From an uncultured Actinomycetes bacterium (GTDB lineage: Bacteria; Actinomycetota; Coriobacteriia; Coriobacteriales; Atopobiaceae), in assembly GCA_900314685.1 (NCBI GenBank), contig OMWE01000008.1, positions 21,427 to 85,426 of the forward strand: a DNA stretch of 64,000 bases, in the 5' to 3' direction. How positions within the stretch are numbered: position 1 is the stretch's first letter; the number at the start of each line of letters is the position of its first letter. The translations under genes were made by a program, and so were the position numbers. The notes beneath the pieces are model-generated. The model was not told where the DNA came from. It searched no databases and saw nothing but the letters and a program-made list of their open reading frames with translations. Of the stretch, positions 40,982-49,582 are shown in pieces.

Positions 40982-41020
40982 CATCCCGTGGGAGTGGTGA
41001 GGGGCCGCCCCCACGGGATG
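40982..41020 (-). terminator. Intercistronic hairpin between binding-protein and permease genes
   Basis: CATCCCGTGGG (40982-40992) pairs with CCCACGGGATG (41010-41020). There is no T-run, so it is more likely an mRNA-stabilising or partial-termination element that lowers permease relative to binding-protein expression. Confidence 0.65.
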
Positions 41021-41051
41021 TGTGGATGCGGACAGGCGCGAATCAGCCGGC

Positions 41052-41972
41052 TTACTCGCTCACGGAGAGGGGCTGGTTGTCGAAGGCCTCCTGCATCATC
41101 TGCTCCTCTTCGTCGCGGTCGAGGTCCGCAAGGACCTTGTTGATCTTGTCCAGGAGCTCCGTGTCGCCCTTGCGCACGGCGATCGCGGCGGAGGAGTTGG
41201 ACAGGTCGTAGTCGAAGCCCTTGCCCTTCTCGGTGCCGCCGATGGTGCTGTCGAGCATCACAAAGGCCAGATCGGGGTTGGACTTCATCACGGACTGCGC
41301 CTCGGTCTCGCCGAGCACGGTACCGTCAATCACGCCGGATTGGATGGCGACTATCAGGGTGTTTTGGTCGGCCATGGAGTTCTCGTGCTGCACGTCGGGG
41401 ATCTGGTCGATGATGTCGTCCTCGAAGGTGCCGGTCTGCGCCGCGATCTTGGCGCCGGAGAAGTCCTCCAGGCTCGTGGCGCTGGCGTACTGCGAGTCCT
41501 TGAGGCAGACGACGCCCTGCGGGGAGCTCCAGTAAAAGTCGGAGAAGTCCACGGACTGCTTGCGCTCCTCCGTCACCGACATGGAGGCGATGATGCAGTC
41601 GAAGGTGCCGGCGTTGAGCGCCGGGATGATGCCGTCCCAGTCGACGCGCACAAACTGCGGCGTCCAGTCGTTGGCCTCGCAGATCTTGTCGGCGATGAGG
41701 CTGTCGTAGCCGCCCACGTAGCCGCTGCCGTCGGACATGGCGACGGCGCCATTGGAGTCGTCGCTCTGGACCCAGCTGAAGGGGGCGTAGCCGCAGTCCG
41801 AGCCGATGCGCAGCGTGGAGCCGGCGGGGTACTTCTCCTCGCCGTCGGCGCTGCCCGCGGCACCCGCACCGCCGTTGCCTGAGCTGTCGCAGCCCGCGAC
41901 ACCCATGGCGGCGCCCGAGAGCATGGTGGCGCCGATTGCCTTCAGAAAGTTCCTTCTCGAAAGTGTGCTCAT
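41052..41972 (-). CDS. Amino-acid ABC transporter substrate-binding lipoprotein
   Basis: 306-residue family-3 extracellular solute-binding protein. The N-terminus MSTLSRRNFLKAIGATMLSG has a twin-Arg-type motif and the lipobox GVAGC places the lipid-bearing Cys near residue 28. Mature-domain landmarks: LRIGSDCGYAPFSW, GGYDSLIADKICEAN, DCIIASMSVTEERKQSVDFS and the hinge segment IAAQTGTFEDD. Substrate unknown; the shared GntR-type operator upstream points to compounds handled by the deglycase operon. Confidence 0.94.
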   Translation of the reverse strand: MSTLSRRNFLKAIGATMLSGAAMGVAGCDSSGNGGAGAAGSADGEEKYPAGSTLRIGSDCGYAPFSWVQSDDSNGAVAMSDGSGYVGGYDSLIADKICEANDWTPQFVRVDWDGIIPALNAGTFDCIIASMSVTEERKQSVDFSDFYWSSPQGVVCLKDSQYASATSLEDFSGAKIAAQTGTFEDDIIDQIPDVQHENSMADQNTLIVAIQSGVIDGTVLGETEAQSVMKSNPDLAFVMLDSTIGGTEKGKGFDYDLSNSSAAIAVRKGDTELLDKINKVLADLDRDEEEQMMQEAFDNQPLSVSE

Positions 41973-42027
41973 GTTGTCCCCCCCAAATCACGTCTTTCGC
42001 GGACGTGAGGCACAGACCCTTGCAAAT

Positions 42028-42049
42028 GGCGCCCTCGGTCAAGGGCGCC
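42028..42049 (-). promoter_or_regulatory. Hairpin in the leader of the amino-acid transporter operon
   Basis: GGCGCCCT (42028-42035) pairs with AGGGCGCC (42042-42049) over six bases. It lies between the operator/promoter and the binding-protein start, so it would be in the mRNA leader. Role unknown. Confidence 0.5.
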
Positions 42050-42092
42050 CCCGCAACAACCGATGCACCACGGCCATCCTGATATGGTTGAT

Positions 42093-42120
42093 AATAATGA
42101 CGTTTTATGACGTTTCTTAT
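42093..42120 (-). promoter_or_regulatory. GntR-type operator in front of the amino-acid ABC transporter operon
   Basis: Plus-strand sequence AATGACGTTTTATGACGTTT repeats the ATGACGT half site at a 10-bp spacing, as at 29371. On the minus strand the site abuts TATTAT, a -10-like hexamer, about 120 bp upstream of the lipoprotein ATG. This links the transporter to the 25-35 kb block. Confidence 0.78.
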
Positions 42121-42250
42121 TTCATTAGATTACAACTTGATGAATAGAGGCCCGCTGTTTCCGAACGGTGTACCGACCCAACGACGCGCGTTATAGATGT
42201 CGCGCGAGCGGGTATATTTCTTTCCAATCTGCAGACAAGATTGGAATCGC

Positions 42251-45076
42251 ATGAAGCGTACCGACAACAACACGCGCATCGAGCTGCCGCTCGCGGTCGT
42301 AGCCCTGCATGTCATCACGACCGCGGTCGTGCTGGCTGCCGCCGCCGTGCTGCTCGCCGCCGTCTTTGCGACGGACGAGGTGGCAGATGTCGTGACCTTC
42401 GTCGCGGGCCTCACGCTGGGCGGGGTCACCATCGGGACCTTCGCCTACACCAAGCGCAAGAGCGCGCAGGCCGCAGAGGCAGACCGTGCCGCCGCGGCCG
42501 ACCAGGCCGCCGGCACCGACACATCTGCCAGCGTGGCGCAGGCCCCCGATACCGGCCGCGCGCAGGCCGCTCGAGCGTCAGCCGACCCCACACCGGCACT
42601 GGCAACCACACCGCTCGTCTTCGCATCGGCAGTGCCGGTGGCAGACGGCGGCGCTGCGCTCGGGGACGCGAGCTCTCGCGCCACAGACCCCGAAGACACA
42701 CGCTCGGGCAGCGCGGATCTCGCAGCCGCACGTTCGGACGGTACGGATCTCGTGGGCGCTCATGCCGATGCAAAGGACTCCGGCGGGGACGGAGCCGAAG
42801 CAGAGCTTGCGCTGACCGCCGAGCCGACGAAGTACTCCAAGCTCGACCTGCAGTCGCTCAGCAAACGCCTGGTCGGATGCCCCGATCCCGTGGCCGAGCT
42901 CAAGCTCATGGAAAAGGACATCGCAGACCGCGAGCGGGCGTGGACCGGCCACGGCCGCTGGAGCCACGGCAGGGCCGAGAGCGAACGTGCACGCCTCGTC
43001 GCACACGCCCTGGGCCACGAGGAGACTACCGAAGACGACTCCCCCGATCCCGACCCCGAGGTCACGCCCATCCCCTCCGGCGCCGAGCTTTTCCTCGCGC
43101 ACCGCCTGCGTGCGTCGGGCCTCTACGACGAGGACGTCGAGATGCCGCGCATGCACATCGTGTGCCCGCACAGCTCCGGCATGTTTTACCTGCGCGTCGA
43201 GCAGGACCAGGTGCCCTACGGGACCATGCTCGTCGTCCTGCGCATCGAGGCCGCGCTCAACGCCGTGCGCTTCGCGCTGCGCTACTACGACGACCGCGAG
43301 CCGAGCGAGGACGACTGCATCAGCCTCGTGCAGCGCATCAGCTCCAGCATCGTCGCGCAGGCGGCGCCGATCGACGAGCCCGTCAAGCAGGACCAGGGCA
43401 TCGACCCCGACGGCGAATGGGCAGTCCGCCACGCCATCTCGCAGGCCATCGAGAGCTTCCAGCTCCCCTACCGCCTGGTCGCGAACTTCCGCAGCAACGT
43501 CGCCGACGGCAACGTCGCAATCGAGGTCCAGCTGACCCCGGGCGACGTCTTTCCCGAGGAGTGCATCAGCCGCGAGATGGGCGACCACCGCATCCCGGCC
43601 ACCAGGCAGATGCGCCGCATGCGCGCGTCGGACTACGCCCTGCGCCTCGCGATCCTGCTCGCCGCCTCGGCGTTCCGCGCGTCCGGCCGCATCAAGCACG
43701 TGTGGGTCGCCGGCATCCTGGAGACCGCCACGCGCCGGGACTGCTATTACTCCATCGACTTCGACCGCTGGCGCTTCGCCAAGGTCGACCTCGAGGAGGT
43801 GGACGACCTCGAACGCGTCCTGCATCCCTTCTGCCCCGCCATACGTCTGGAGGACGGGTTTCTTCGCCCGGTCGCGCAGACCTTCTCGCTGGGAGAGGAG
43901 CGCTTCTGCCCGCGCCGCCGCTTCGAGAGCGTGTCGCTCTCGTCCCGCCGTCTCAAGGGCGCGGTCGCCGAGGCGCTCGGCACCGACCACGTGAGCGGCC
44001 TCGCCGTCGACGAGGGCGAGAAGCGCGTCGCCGTGGCCGACGATATCCTGCGGCACCTCGCCCTGCCCAACGACGAGCGCGCGACCGAGCACGACGTGCA
44101 TGCCATCCTCGAGATTGCGGGCGACGACCCCGACCCCAGTGTGCGCTCGGCCGCCGAGCGCACCGCGCGTGCGCTGGTTGCGGGCTCGATCAGCGACGAC
44201 CCGCTGGCCGTGGTGGACGAGTTTGTCTCCGGTGACGACCTGACCCGCGCCGTGCGCGCCGCACATCAGGCGCTCGCGCAGCACGACTTCGACCGCGCAG
44301 CCGCGATGCTCAGCGCCGTGCTCTCCCCCATCGACGAGGCAGGCTACTACGACGACACCGACCACATGGTCTGGCGCTACTTCGCGGACTACACCGCCCG
44401 CGCGCTCTTCAACCGCATCGGCGACCTCGGAGGCCGCTCGCTCATGCTCGTCCCCCGCAGCTATTTTGACGCGCACCTGCTCATGACCGTCGCGCTGCTC
44501 GCGTCCAACCGTTTCGAGGACGCTGAGCGCCACGCCCGCCTGCTCGTCCGCATCGCGCCGCTCGACACGCGCTCCCGCCTGCAGCTTGTCCGCACGCTCG
44601 AGGCGCAGAACAGGGACGATGAGGCGATCGCCGAGCTCCGCGCGCTGCTGGAAATCGCACACGACCCGCAGAGCGTCGGTACCGCCTACTACCGCATGGC
44701 TTACTTCCAGTGGAAGACGGGCAACATCATCGCGGCCCAGGCGTGCTACGCGCTGGCCGTCCGCTTCCTGCCGGCCGCCGTTCAGACCATCTCGCTCGAG
44801 GTCGCGACCCTCGCGATGAGCACGGGCGACATCCAAGGATTCGACCACGAGCTCAGCGAGCGCGAGGTCATGGACGCCCTCGCCGCGCACGACATCCCCG
44901 AGGCCCCGACCGACCGCGTGTCCGAGGCATTCTTCCAGTGCGCGCACGCCGCGCTCGACGCCGAGATCTTCCCCGTGGCGCGCAACTTCATGACCACGCT
45001 GGCGGCCTTTGCACCCGACGACGTGATCGTGGGCATCCTGCGCTCCCTCGAGGACGCCCCCGACTCACGCCTGTGA
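42251..45076 (+). CDS. Large membrane-anchored protein with C-terminal TPR-like repeats, function unknown
   Basis: 941 residues. Two N-terminal hydrophobic segments (about 12-38 and 48-67) precede an Ala/Asp/Thr-rich disordered stretch to about 195. A folded middle part follows (from KYSKLDLQSLSKRLVGCP to about 600) that I cannot assign. The C-terminal third is helical with TPR-like features (SNRFEDAERHARLLVRIAPL, AQNRDDEAIAELRALLEIAH). No catalytic motif was recognised. The ATG at 42251 has only a weak GGAA upstream; 42197 is an alternative start. A scaffold role at the membrane is a guess. Confidence 0.75.
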   Translation: MKRTDNNTRIELPLAVVALHVITTAVVLAAAAVLLAAVFATDEVADVVTFVAGLTLGGVTIGTFAYTKRKSAQAAEADRAAAADQAAGTDTSASVAQAPDTGRAQAARASADPTPALATTPLVFASAVPVADGGAALGDASSRATDPEDTRSGSADLAAARSDGTDLVGAHADAKDSGGDGAEAELALTAEPTKYSKLDLQSLSKRLVGCPDPVAELKLMEKDIADRERAWTGHGRWSHGRAESERARLVAHALGHEETTEDDSPDPDPEVTPIPSGAELFLAHRLRASGLYDEDVEMPRMHIVCPHSSGMFYLRVEQDQVPYGTMLVVLRIEAALNAVRFALRYYDDREPSEDDCISLVQRISSSIVAQAAPIDEPVKQDQGIDPDGEWAVRHAISQAIESFQLPYRLVANFRSNVADGNVAIEVQLTPGDVFPEECISREMGDHRIPATRQMRRMRASDYALRLAILLAASAFRASGRIKHVWVAGILETATRRDCYYSIDFDRWRFAKVDLEEVDDLERVLHPFCPAIRLEDGFLRPVAQTFSLGEERFCPRRRFESVSLSSRRLKGAVAEALGTDHVSGLAVDEGEKRVAVADDILRHLALPNDERATEHDVHAILEIAGDDPDPSVRSAAERTARALVAGSISDDPLAVVDEFVSGDDLTRAVRAAHQALAQHDFDRAAAMLSAVLSPIDEAGYYDDTDHMVWRYFADYTARALFNRIGDLGGRSLMLVPRSYFDAHLLMTVALLASNRFEDAERHARLLVRIAPLDTRSRLQLVRTLEAQNRDDEAIAELRALLEIAHDPQSVGTAYYRMAYFQWKTGNIIAAQACYALAVRFLPAAVQTISLEVATLAMSTGDIQGFDHELSEREVMDALAAHDIPEAPTDRVSEAFFQCAHAALDAEIFPVARNFMTTLAAFAPDDVIVGILRSLEDAPDSRL

Positions 45077-45084
45077 CGGCGCGT

Positions 45085-45109
45085 GTGACAGGGGACGGGG
45101 GATTGTCAC
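45085..45109. repeat. GTGACAGG-type palindrome
   Basis: 25 bp, GTGACAGGGGACGGGG then GATTGTCAC; the ends pair. It begins 9 bp after the TPR-protein stop. Confidence 0.9.
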
Positions 45110-45152
45110 GCACGCCCGGCTCACGCCCAAAGGCAAGCCCTCGTATAACAGA

Positions 45153-45188
45153 AGCCCCGCACCAGCGAACTGCCGATGCGGGGCTTTT
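45153..45188 (+). terminator. Rho-independent terminator after the TPR-like protein gene
   Basis: AGCCCCGCA pairs with TGCGGGGCT, followed by TTT. It lies between two GTGACAGG-type palindromes (45085 and 45192) and ends transcription from the plus strand toward the convergent dipeptidase gene. Confidence 0.8.
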
Positions 45189-45191
45189 CGT

Positions 45192-45216
45192 GTGACAGGG
45201 GACGGGGGTCTGTCAC
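45192..45216. repeat. GTGACAGG-type palindrome
   Basis: 25 bp, GTGACAGGGGACGGGGG then TCTGTCAC. It lies in the short gap between convergent genes, 34 bp before the dipeptidase stop. Confidence 0.9.
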
Positions 45217-45249
45217 GTACAGCAGGGTTTTTCTTCTGAGCGTCTCCCC

Positions 45250-46665
45250 TTAGAGCTCGAGCTCCATCAGGCGGGCAAGCGTCACGATGTAGATCTCCAG
45301 CGCGCGCTTGAACTGGGCCTCGGAGAAGCCCTCGTCGGCGGAGTGCTCGGCGCCGACCCAGTCCGGCATCGGGTCGGTGGGGTCGTTGGGGCCAAAGGCG
45401 CAGGCGCAGCGGAAGTGGCGCGCGTAGGTGCCGCCGCCGATCACGTAGGCCTTGGCGTCGCGGCCGGTGTACTCGTTGTAGGTGGCGACGCAGGTCTCGA
45501 TGGCGGGGTTGTCCGGCTTGATGTAGAAGGTCGGCATGTCGAGGTCCACGGTCAGCGTGGCGTTGCGGCCCTCGAGGAACTTCTCGATCGCGGCACTGAT
45601 CTCGTCGGAGGAGATCGACGTCGGGTAGCGGGAGTCGATGGTCTGCTCGAAGACGCCACCCTTGGTGCGGACGGTGCCGCCGATGCAGGTCAGCGGGCCG
45701 AACATCTCGTCGTGGCTGGCAAAGCCCATCGAGGAGCCGTCGGTGGTGCACAGGATGTCGTGCTCGAGGTCCAGCCACACGCGCTCCGCCTCGCTGCCGA
45801 TGCCCTGCGCGCGCAGGTAGTCCACGAGGACGAGGATGGCGTTGACGGAGCCCTCGGGCATCGAGGCATGGGCGCCGATGCCCGTCGCGGTGACCTTGGC
45901 GAGGCCGTCGCCCGCGGGCTCGACGGCGATGCGGTCGGCGGCGGGCAGCTGGGAGGCGTCTGCCTTCACGAGGGCGGTCGCCTGGCCGGGCACGGCGTTG
46001 CCGGCGGAGCCACCGTCCAGCTCGACGATCTGGTCGGCAATCGCGGCGGCAGAGCGAATCGTGGCGGAGTAGCCGCCCTTCTCGCCGCAGATCACGGGGA
46101 AGTCCGCGTCCGGCGTGAAGAGGAACGCGGGCTGCTCGTAGTTCTCGAGGTACCACTCCACGTCGCGCATGTCGGTCTCTTCGTTATTGCCGATGATCAT
46201 GCGGAGGGTGTAGGGGTTGGGCTTGCCCGTCTTCTCAGCACGCTCGGCGAAGAACTTGAGGGCGTAGAGGCCGAGGGTGAAGGGGCCTTTGTCGTCGAGG
46301 ACGCCGCGGCCGATCATATAGCCGTCCTTGCGGGTGACCTCGAAGGGCGGGAAGGTCCAACCGGTGCCCTCAGGGACGATGTCGGTGTGGCCGATCAGCG
46401 CGATCTGCTTGTCGGACGCGCCCTTGATGTCGGCGTAGCCGATGTGGCCGTCGCAGTTGTGGGCGTCGAAGCCCAGGCGGTCGGCGATCTGGACCGCGGC
46501 GTCGAGTGCCTCGAACGCCTTGGGGCCGTAGGGCTTGCCCGGCTCGGCCGCTTCCATGTCCTCCACGGAGCGGATGTGTACCAGCGTGGCGATATCGGAA
46601 ACTATGTTTTCCCACTCGCGCTCGATGTACGCGCGCGCCTCCTGCTTGAGCTGCTCGTCTGCCAT
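45250..46665 (-). CDS. M20-family dipeptidase (PepV-like)
   Basis: 471-residue zinc peptidase that should cleave dipeptides in the cytosol. Metal and catalytic segments: LIGHTDIVPEG (His, Asp), GRGVLDDKGP (bridging Asp), IGNNEETDM (Glu pair), FTPDADFPV and the C-terminal GGGTYARHF (His). GAHASMPEG marks the lid domain. AAAGGATTC precedes the ATG at 46665. A paralogue of similar length lies at 48036-49478, so this is a local duplication with a HAD gene and a repeat array between. Confidence 0.93.
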   Translation of the reverse strand: MADEQLKQEARAYIEREWENIVSDIATLVHIRSVEDMEAAEPGKPYGPKAFEALDAAVQIADRLGFDAHNCDGHIGYADIKGASDKQIALIGHTDIVPEGTGWTFPPFEVTRKDGYMIGRGVLDDKGPFTLGLYALKFFAERAEKTGKPNPYTLRMIIGNNEETDMRDVEWYLENYEQPAFLFTPDADFPVICGEKGGYSATIRSAAAIADQIVELDGGSAGNAVPGQATALVKADASQLPAADRIAVEPAGDGLAKVTATGIGAHASMPEGSVNAILVLVDYLRAQGIGSEAERVWLDLEHDILCTTDGSSMGFASHDEMFGPLTCIGGTVRTKGGVFEQTIDSRYPTSISSDEISAAIEKFLEGRNATLTVDLDMPTFYIKPDNPAIETCVATYNEYTGRDAKAYVIGGGTYARHFRCACAFGPNDPTDPMPDWVGAEHSADEGFSEAQFKRALEIYIVTLARLMELEL

Positions 46666-46744
46666 AAGAATCCTTTCTGTCTCGCAGCGGTAAGACATGC
46701 ATAACAAATCTAGTCTAGCCTATCGAGACACACTTTGGAAACAT

Positions 46745-47473
46745 TCAGCCAAGCGGTATGTCCTGCCAGTCGGCGAGCCAGAGGTCGGCACTCCCCTGCA
46801 CCTCGGCGATGTCCTGCACGTCGTCGCAGGAATTCACGGCACACGTCTGCATGCCGGCAGAGTGCGCCGACCGCAAGCCGATGGCCAGGTCCTCGAACAC
46901 GATACACTGGGTCGCCGCAACCCCCAGCCGTCGGGCCGCCTCAAGGTAGATGTCCGGCGAGTCCTTGGGTTTGTTGACCTCCTTGCTAAAGACGAGCACA
47001 TCGAAGAGACCGCGCACGTCGATGTGATGGCAGACGAAGAGCACCTCGGGGTCGTTGACAGTCGCGAGCGCGCAGGGAATCCCACGGCTCTGAAGAGCGC
47101 GTATATACGTCTCCACGCCCGGACGCAGAGTCACCCGCGACTCGTAGAGCGCGCGACCCATCCGGTACCACTCGTCGCAGATGTCCTCGACCGTCTCGTG
47201 CAGGTTGTAGCGCTCGATCGTGTAGCGCGCGCCGGCCTCGAAGCCCAATGCGGAAAGCGCGCGCTGGTAGTCAGGCGTGACCTCGATGCCACGTGCGCCG
47301 AGAAAGACGCGGTCGACTTCGGTCCACACGTCATGCGTGAGAGATATGGTCCCGTCGAAGTCGAAAATCGCCCCTTTGAAGCTCGGCGGCCAGAGGCAGG
47401 CTTGGCCCGTGCAGCACTCGCGGCTCGCGCGATTCTGCAACTCCTCGCGTTCGGTCTGAATCGTGGTCCTCAC
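46745..47473 (-). CDS. HAD-family hydrolase (beta-phosphoglucomutase/phosphatase-like)
   Basis: 242-residue protein with motif I FDFDGTIS, motif II ALATVND, motif III Lys in NKPKDSPDIYLEAA and motif IV IVFEDLAIGLRSAHSAGM. This matches the beta-phosphoglucomutase-like branch; substrate unknown. The frame is open further upstream into repeat DNA with no conserved sequence. GTG at 47473 is chosen as start because AAGGGCGAG lies just before it. The minus-strand repeat array at 47588-47919 is directly upstream. Confidence 0.82.
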   Translation of the reverse strand: MRTTIQTEREELQNRASRECCTGQACLWPPSFKGAIFDFDGTISLTHDVWTEVDRVFLGARGIEVTPDYQRALSALGFEAGARYTIERYNLHETVEDICDEWYRMGRALYESRVTLRPGVETYIRALQSRGIPCALATVNDPEVLFVCHHIDVRGLFDVLVFSKEVNKPKDSPDIYLEAARRLGVAATQCIVFEDLAIGLRSAHSAGMQTCAVNSCDDVQDIAEVQGSADLWLADWQDIPLG

Positions 47474-47587
47474 CTCGCCCTTGTGCCCTTGGAGATACCC
47501 TCTGAGTATATCCGAGCTATGCAGCGAGCACAGCACTGTCAGCCGCTTCCGCCGGCTGTATCTACGCATTGCATTCGCGCTTGACCG

Positions 47588-47919
47588 GATTGCCCTCGCA
47601 CCCACGGTTTTCCACAAATTCACGCAAAACCCTGCCTGCAAGGGTTATCTGCTAGCTCGCATCCAGTCCAGATTACCCTCGTACGCGGGGTTTCCGTAAA
47701 AGCCGTGCAAAACCGTACCCCGGAGGGTTGCTTGCGCGCCTGCGCCTGGCCAAGATTGCCCTCGCGCCCACGGTTTTCCGCTTATCCCCGCAAAACCCAT
47801 CCTTAGAGGGGTACTCGCCAGCCTGGGCCAGACCCAAATCCACCTCGTACCCATGGTTTTCCGCAAATCCGTGCAGAACCGTGACTCGGAGGGGTACCCG
47901 CCAGACACAGGCCATGAGG
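47588..47919 (-). repeat. Tandem array of four 83-bp palindromic units
   Basis: Units start at 47588, 47671, 47754 and 47837, exactly 83 bp apart. On the minus strand each carries GGTTTTGC, about 11-14 bases, GCGGAAAACCG and then a segment like GGGTGCGAGGG, so GTTTT / AAAAC pair and outer GTACCC / GGGTAC also pair in some units. The end resembles the end of the units at 3343-3807 (GGAAAAG, then GTGCGAGG). Units are 60-75 percent alike by eye. Confidence 0.85.
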
Positions 47920-47964
47920 GCTGGCACGAACCTCGGACGGTCGCGCGTTGCGCGGGCTGCGGGC

Positions 47965-48018
47965 GCGGGGGCTGGCTCAGACGCGGGGACTGGCTCGGAC
48001 GCGGGGACTGGCGCGCGC
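47965..48018. repeat. 18-bp tandem repeat, three units
   Basis: GCGGGGACTGGCTCGGAC and close variants at 47965, 47983 and 48001, ending 17 bp before the dipeptidase stop. Confidence 0.9.
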
Positions 48019-48035
48019 AACTGCGCCACCGCCCC

Positions 48036-49478
48036 CTACGCCAGATCGAGGCGCATAAGGCGGGCGATGCTCACGATGTAGATCTTGAGCGCGCGACGCA
48101 GGGCTTCCTCGGAGACGGCCTCGTCGGGACCGTGCTCGATACCGACCCAGTCGGGATCCTGCACGGCGGGGTCGTGCGGGCCAAACGCAGCGGCGCGCTG
48201 GAAATGGCGCGCGTACGTGCCACCGCCGATCGTGAAGGCCTTGCCGGGCCGCCCCGTGTACTCCTCGTACGTGTCGAGCAGCGTGCGAATCTCCGGCAGC
48301 TCGGGGTCCACGTAGAAGGGCGGCACATCGCGCCACTGCTCGTAGTCGCAGCCAAACTGGATGCCAAACTCGGCAAGGCATTCGCGCAGCTCGTCGCCCG
48401 TGATGCTCGTCGGATAGCGGCTGTCGATCGTCTGCACGAACTGGTCGCCCACCGTGCGCACCGTGCCGCCGATCAGCGTGAGCGGGCCGAACTTGTCGTC
48501 GGCGGATGCGGCGCCGACCGAGGAGCCGTCGGTCGAGCTCAGGAGCTGCTGCTCCATGCCCAGGAAGGTCATCTCCCCGCGCGAGCAGATGTCGTGGTCG
48601 AGCAGGTAGTCCACCAGCAGGGCGATCGCGTTGACCGTACCCTCGGGCATGGAGGCATGGCCGCCCTTGCCGTGCGCGGTGAGCAGGAAGGTCCCGTCCG
48701 CGCCTGCCTCGATATCGATGCCGTCGGCGGCGGGCAGCTCGTCGGCAGTCGCACGCACGACCGCCGTCGCCTGGCCGGGCACCGCGTTGCTCACAGTACC
48801 GCCCTCGAGCCGCAGGATGCGGTGGCCCGCCACGTGCCCGGACGTGAACTGGCCGCCGTACAGGCCTTTCTCACCGCAGATCAGCGGGAAGTCCGCATCG
48901 GGCGAGAAGCAGAACGCCGGCTCCGGATAGTGCTCGAGGTACCACTCGACGTCGGCCATGGTGGTCTCCTCGTCGTTGCCGATGATGCAGCGCAGCGTGT
49001 AGGGCAGCCGCTCGCCCGTGCGCTCCACCTGGCGCGCAAAGAAGTGCGCGGCATACAGCGAGAGCACGAAGGGGCCCTTGTCGTCCTGCACGCCGCGACC
49101 GACCAGGTAGCCGTCCTTGCGCGTCACCGTGAAGGGGTCGAAATGCCAGCCCAGCCCCTCGGGCACGACGTCCGTGTGCGCGATGGTCGCGACCTGCACG
49201 TCCGTCTTGCCTGGTAGGTCGGCATAGCCGATGTAGCCGTCACAGTCGTGGGCGTCGAGGCCCAGACGCGCGGCGATGCCGACAGCCGTCTCGAGCGCCT
49301 CGTGCGAGGCGGGGCCCCAGGGCATGCCAGGCACCGCCGCGGCCTTGTCCTCCACCGAGCGGATGCGCACCAGCCGGTCGATGTCGGCGACCACGTCCTC
49401 CCAGACCTCGTCGACGTAGGCGTCTACCTCCTGCTTGAGAGCCTCGTCTGCCGTGTTCTCCGCCATGTTCTCCGCCAT
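48036..49478 (-). CDS. M20-family dipeptidase (PepV-like), paralogue
   Basis: 480 residues, aligned along its length with the gene at 45250. Metal and catalytic segments: TIAHTDVVPEG, GRGVQDDKGP, IGNDEETTM, FSPDADFPL and GGGTYARHF; lid GGHASMPEG. TTGGAGG precedes the ATG at 49478. The N-terminus repeats MAEN (MAENMAENTADEAL), and the second ATG could also serve as start. The pair may have diverged in dipeptide preference. Confidence 0.93.
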   Translation of the reverse strand: MAENMAENTADEALKQEVDAYVDEVWEDVVADIDRLVRIRSVEDKAAAVPGMPWGPASHEALETAVGIAARLGLDAHDCDGYIGYADLPGKTDVQVATIAHTDVVPEGLGWHFDPFTVTRKDGYLVGRGVQDDKGPFVLSLYAAHFFARQVERTGERLPYTLRCIIGNDEETTMADVEWYLEHYPEPAFCFSPDADFPLICGEKGLYGGQFTSGHVAGHRILRLEGGTVSNAVPGQATAVVRATADELPAADGIDIEAGADGTFLLTAHGKGGHASMPEGTVNAIALLVDYLLDHDICSRGEMTFLGMEQQLLSSTDGSSVGAASADDKFGPLTLIGGTVRTVGDQFVQTIDSRYPTSITGDELRECLAEFGIQFGCDYEQWRDVPPFYVDPELPEIRTLLDTYEEYTGRPGKAFTIGGGTYARHFQRAAAFGPHDPAVQDPDWVGIEHGPDEAVSEEALRRALKIYIVSIARLMRLDLA

Positions 49479-49582
49479 GCTCAGCCTCCAAAAAAGTCAA
49501 ACTATCCGCCCGCAGCACCATCCGCGCGGGCGAACCTCCCGTATACTGATTGCAGCCTATCTATTGTAGCGAGGAGAGCGCT

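Larger units (their letters stand above)
47474..48035. other. 560-bp gene-free stretch holding a tandem palindrome array
   Basis: Between the dipeptidase stop and HAD start on the minus strand. It contains the four-unit 83-bp array (47588-47919) and an 18-bp tandem repeat (47965-48018). Short frames here translate the repeats into echoes of one another and have no support as genes. Confidence 0.75.

Noticed and set aside
47588..47919. CRISPR array
   Set aside because: The whole 83-bp period is repeated, including what would be spacers; units are palindromic and diverged, and no cas genes are in the window.
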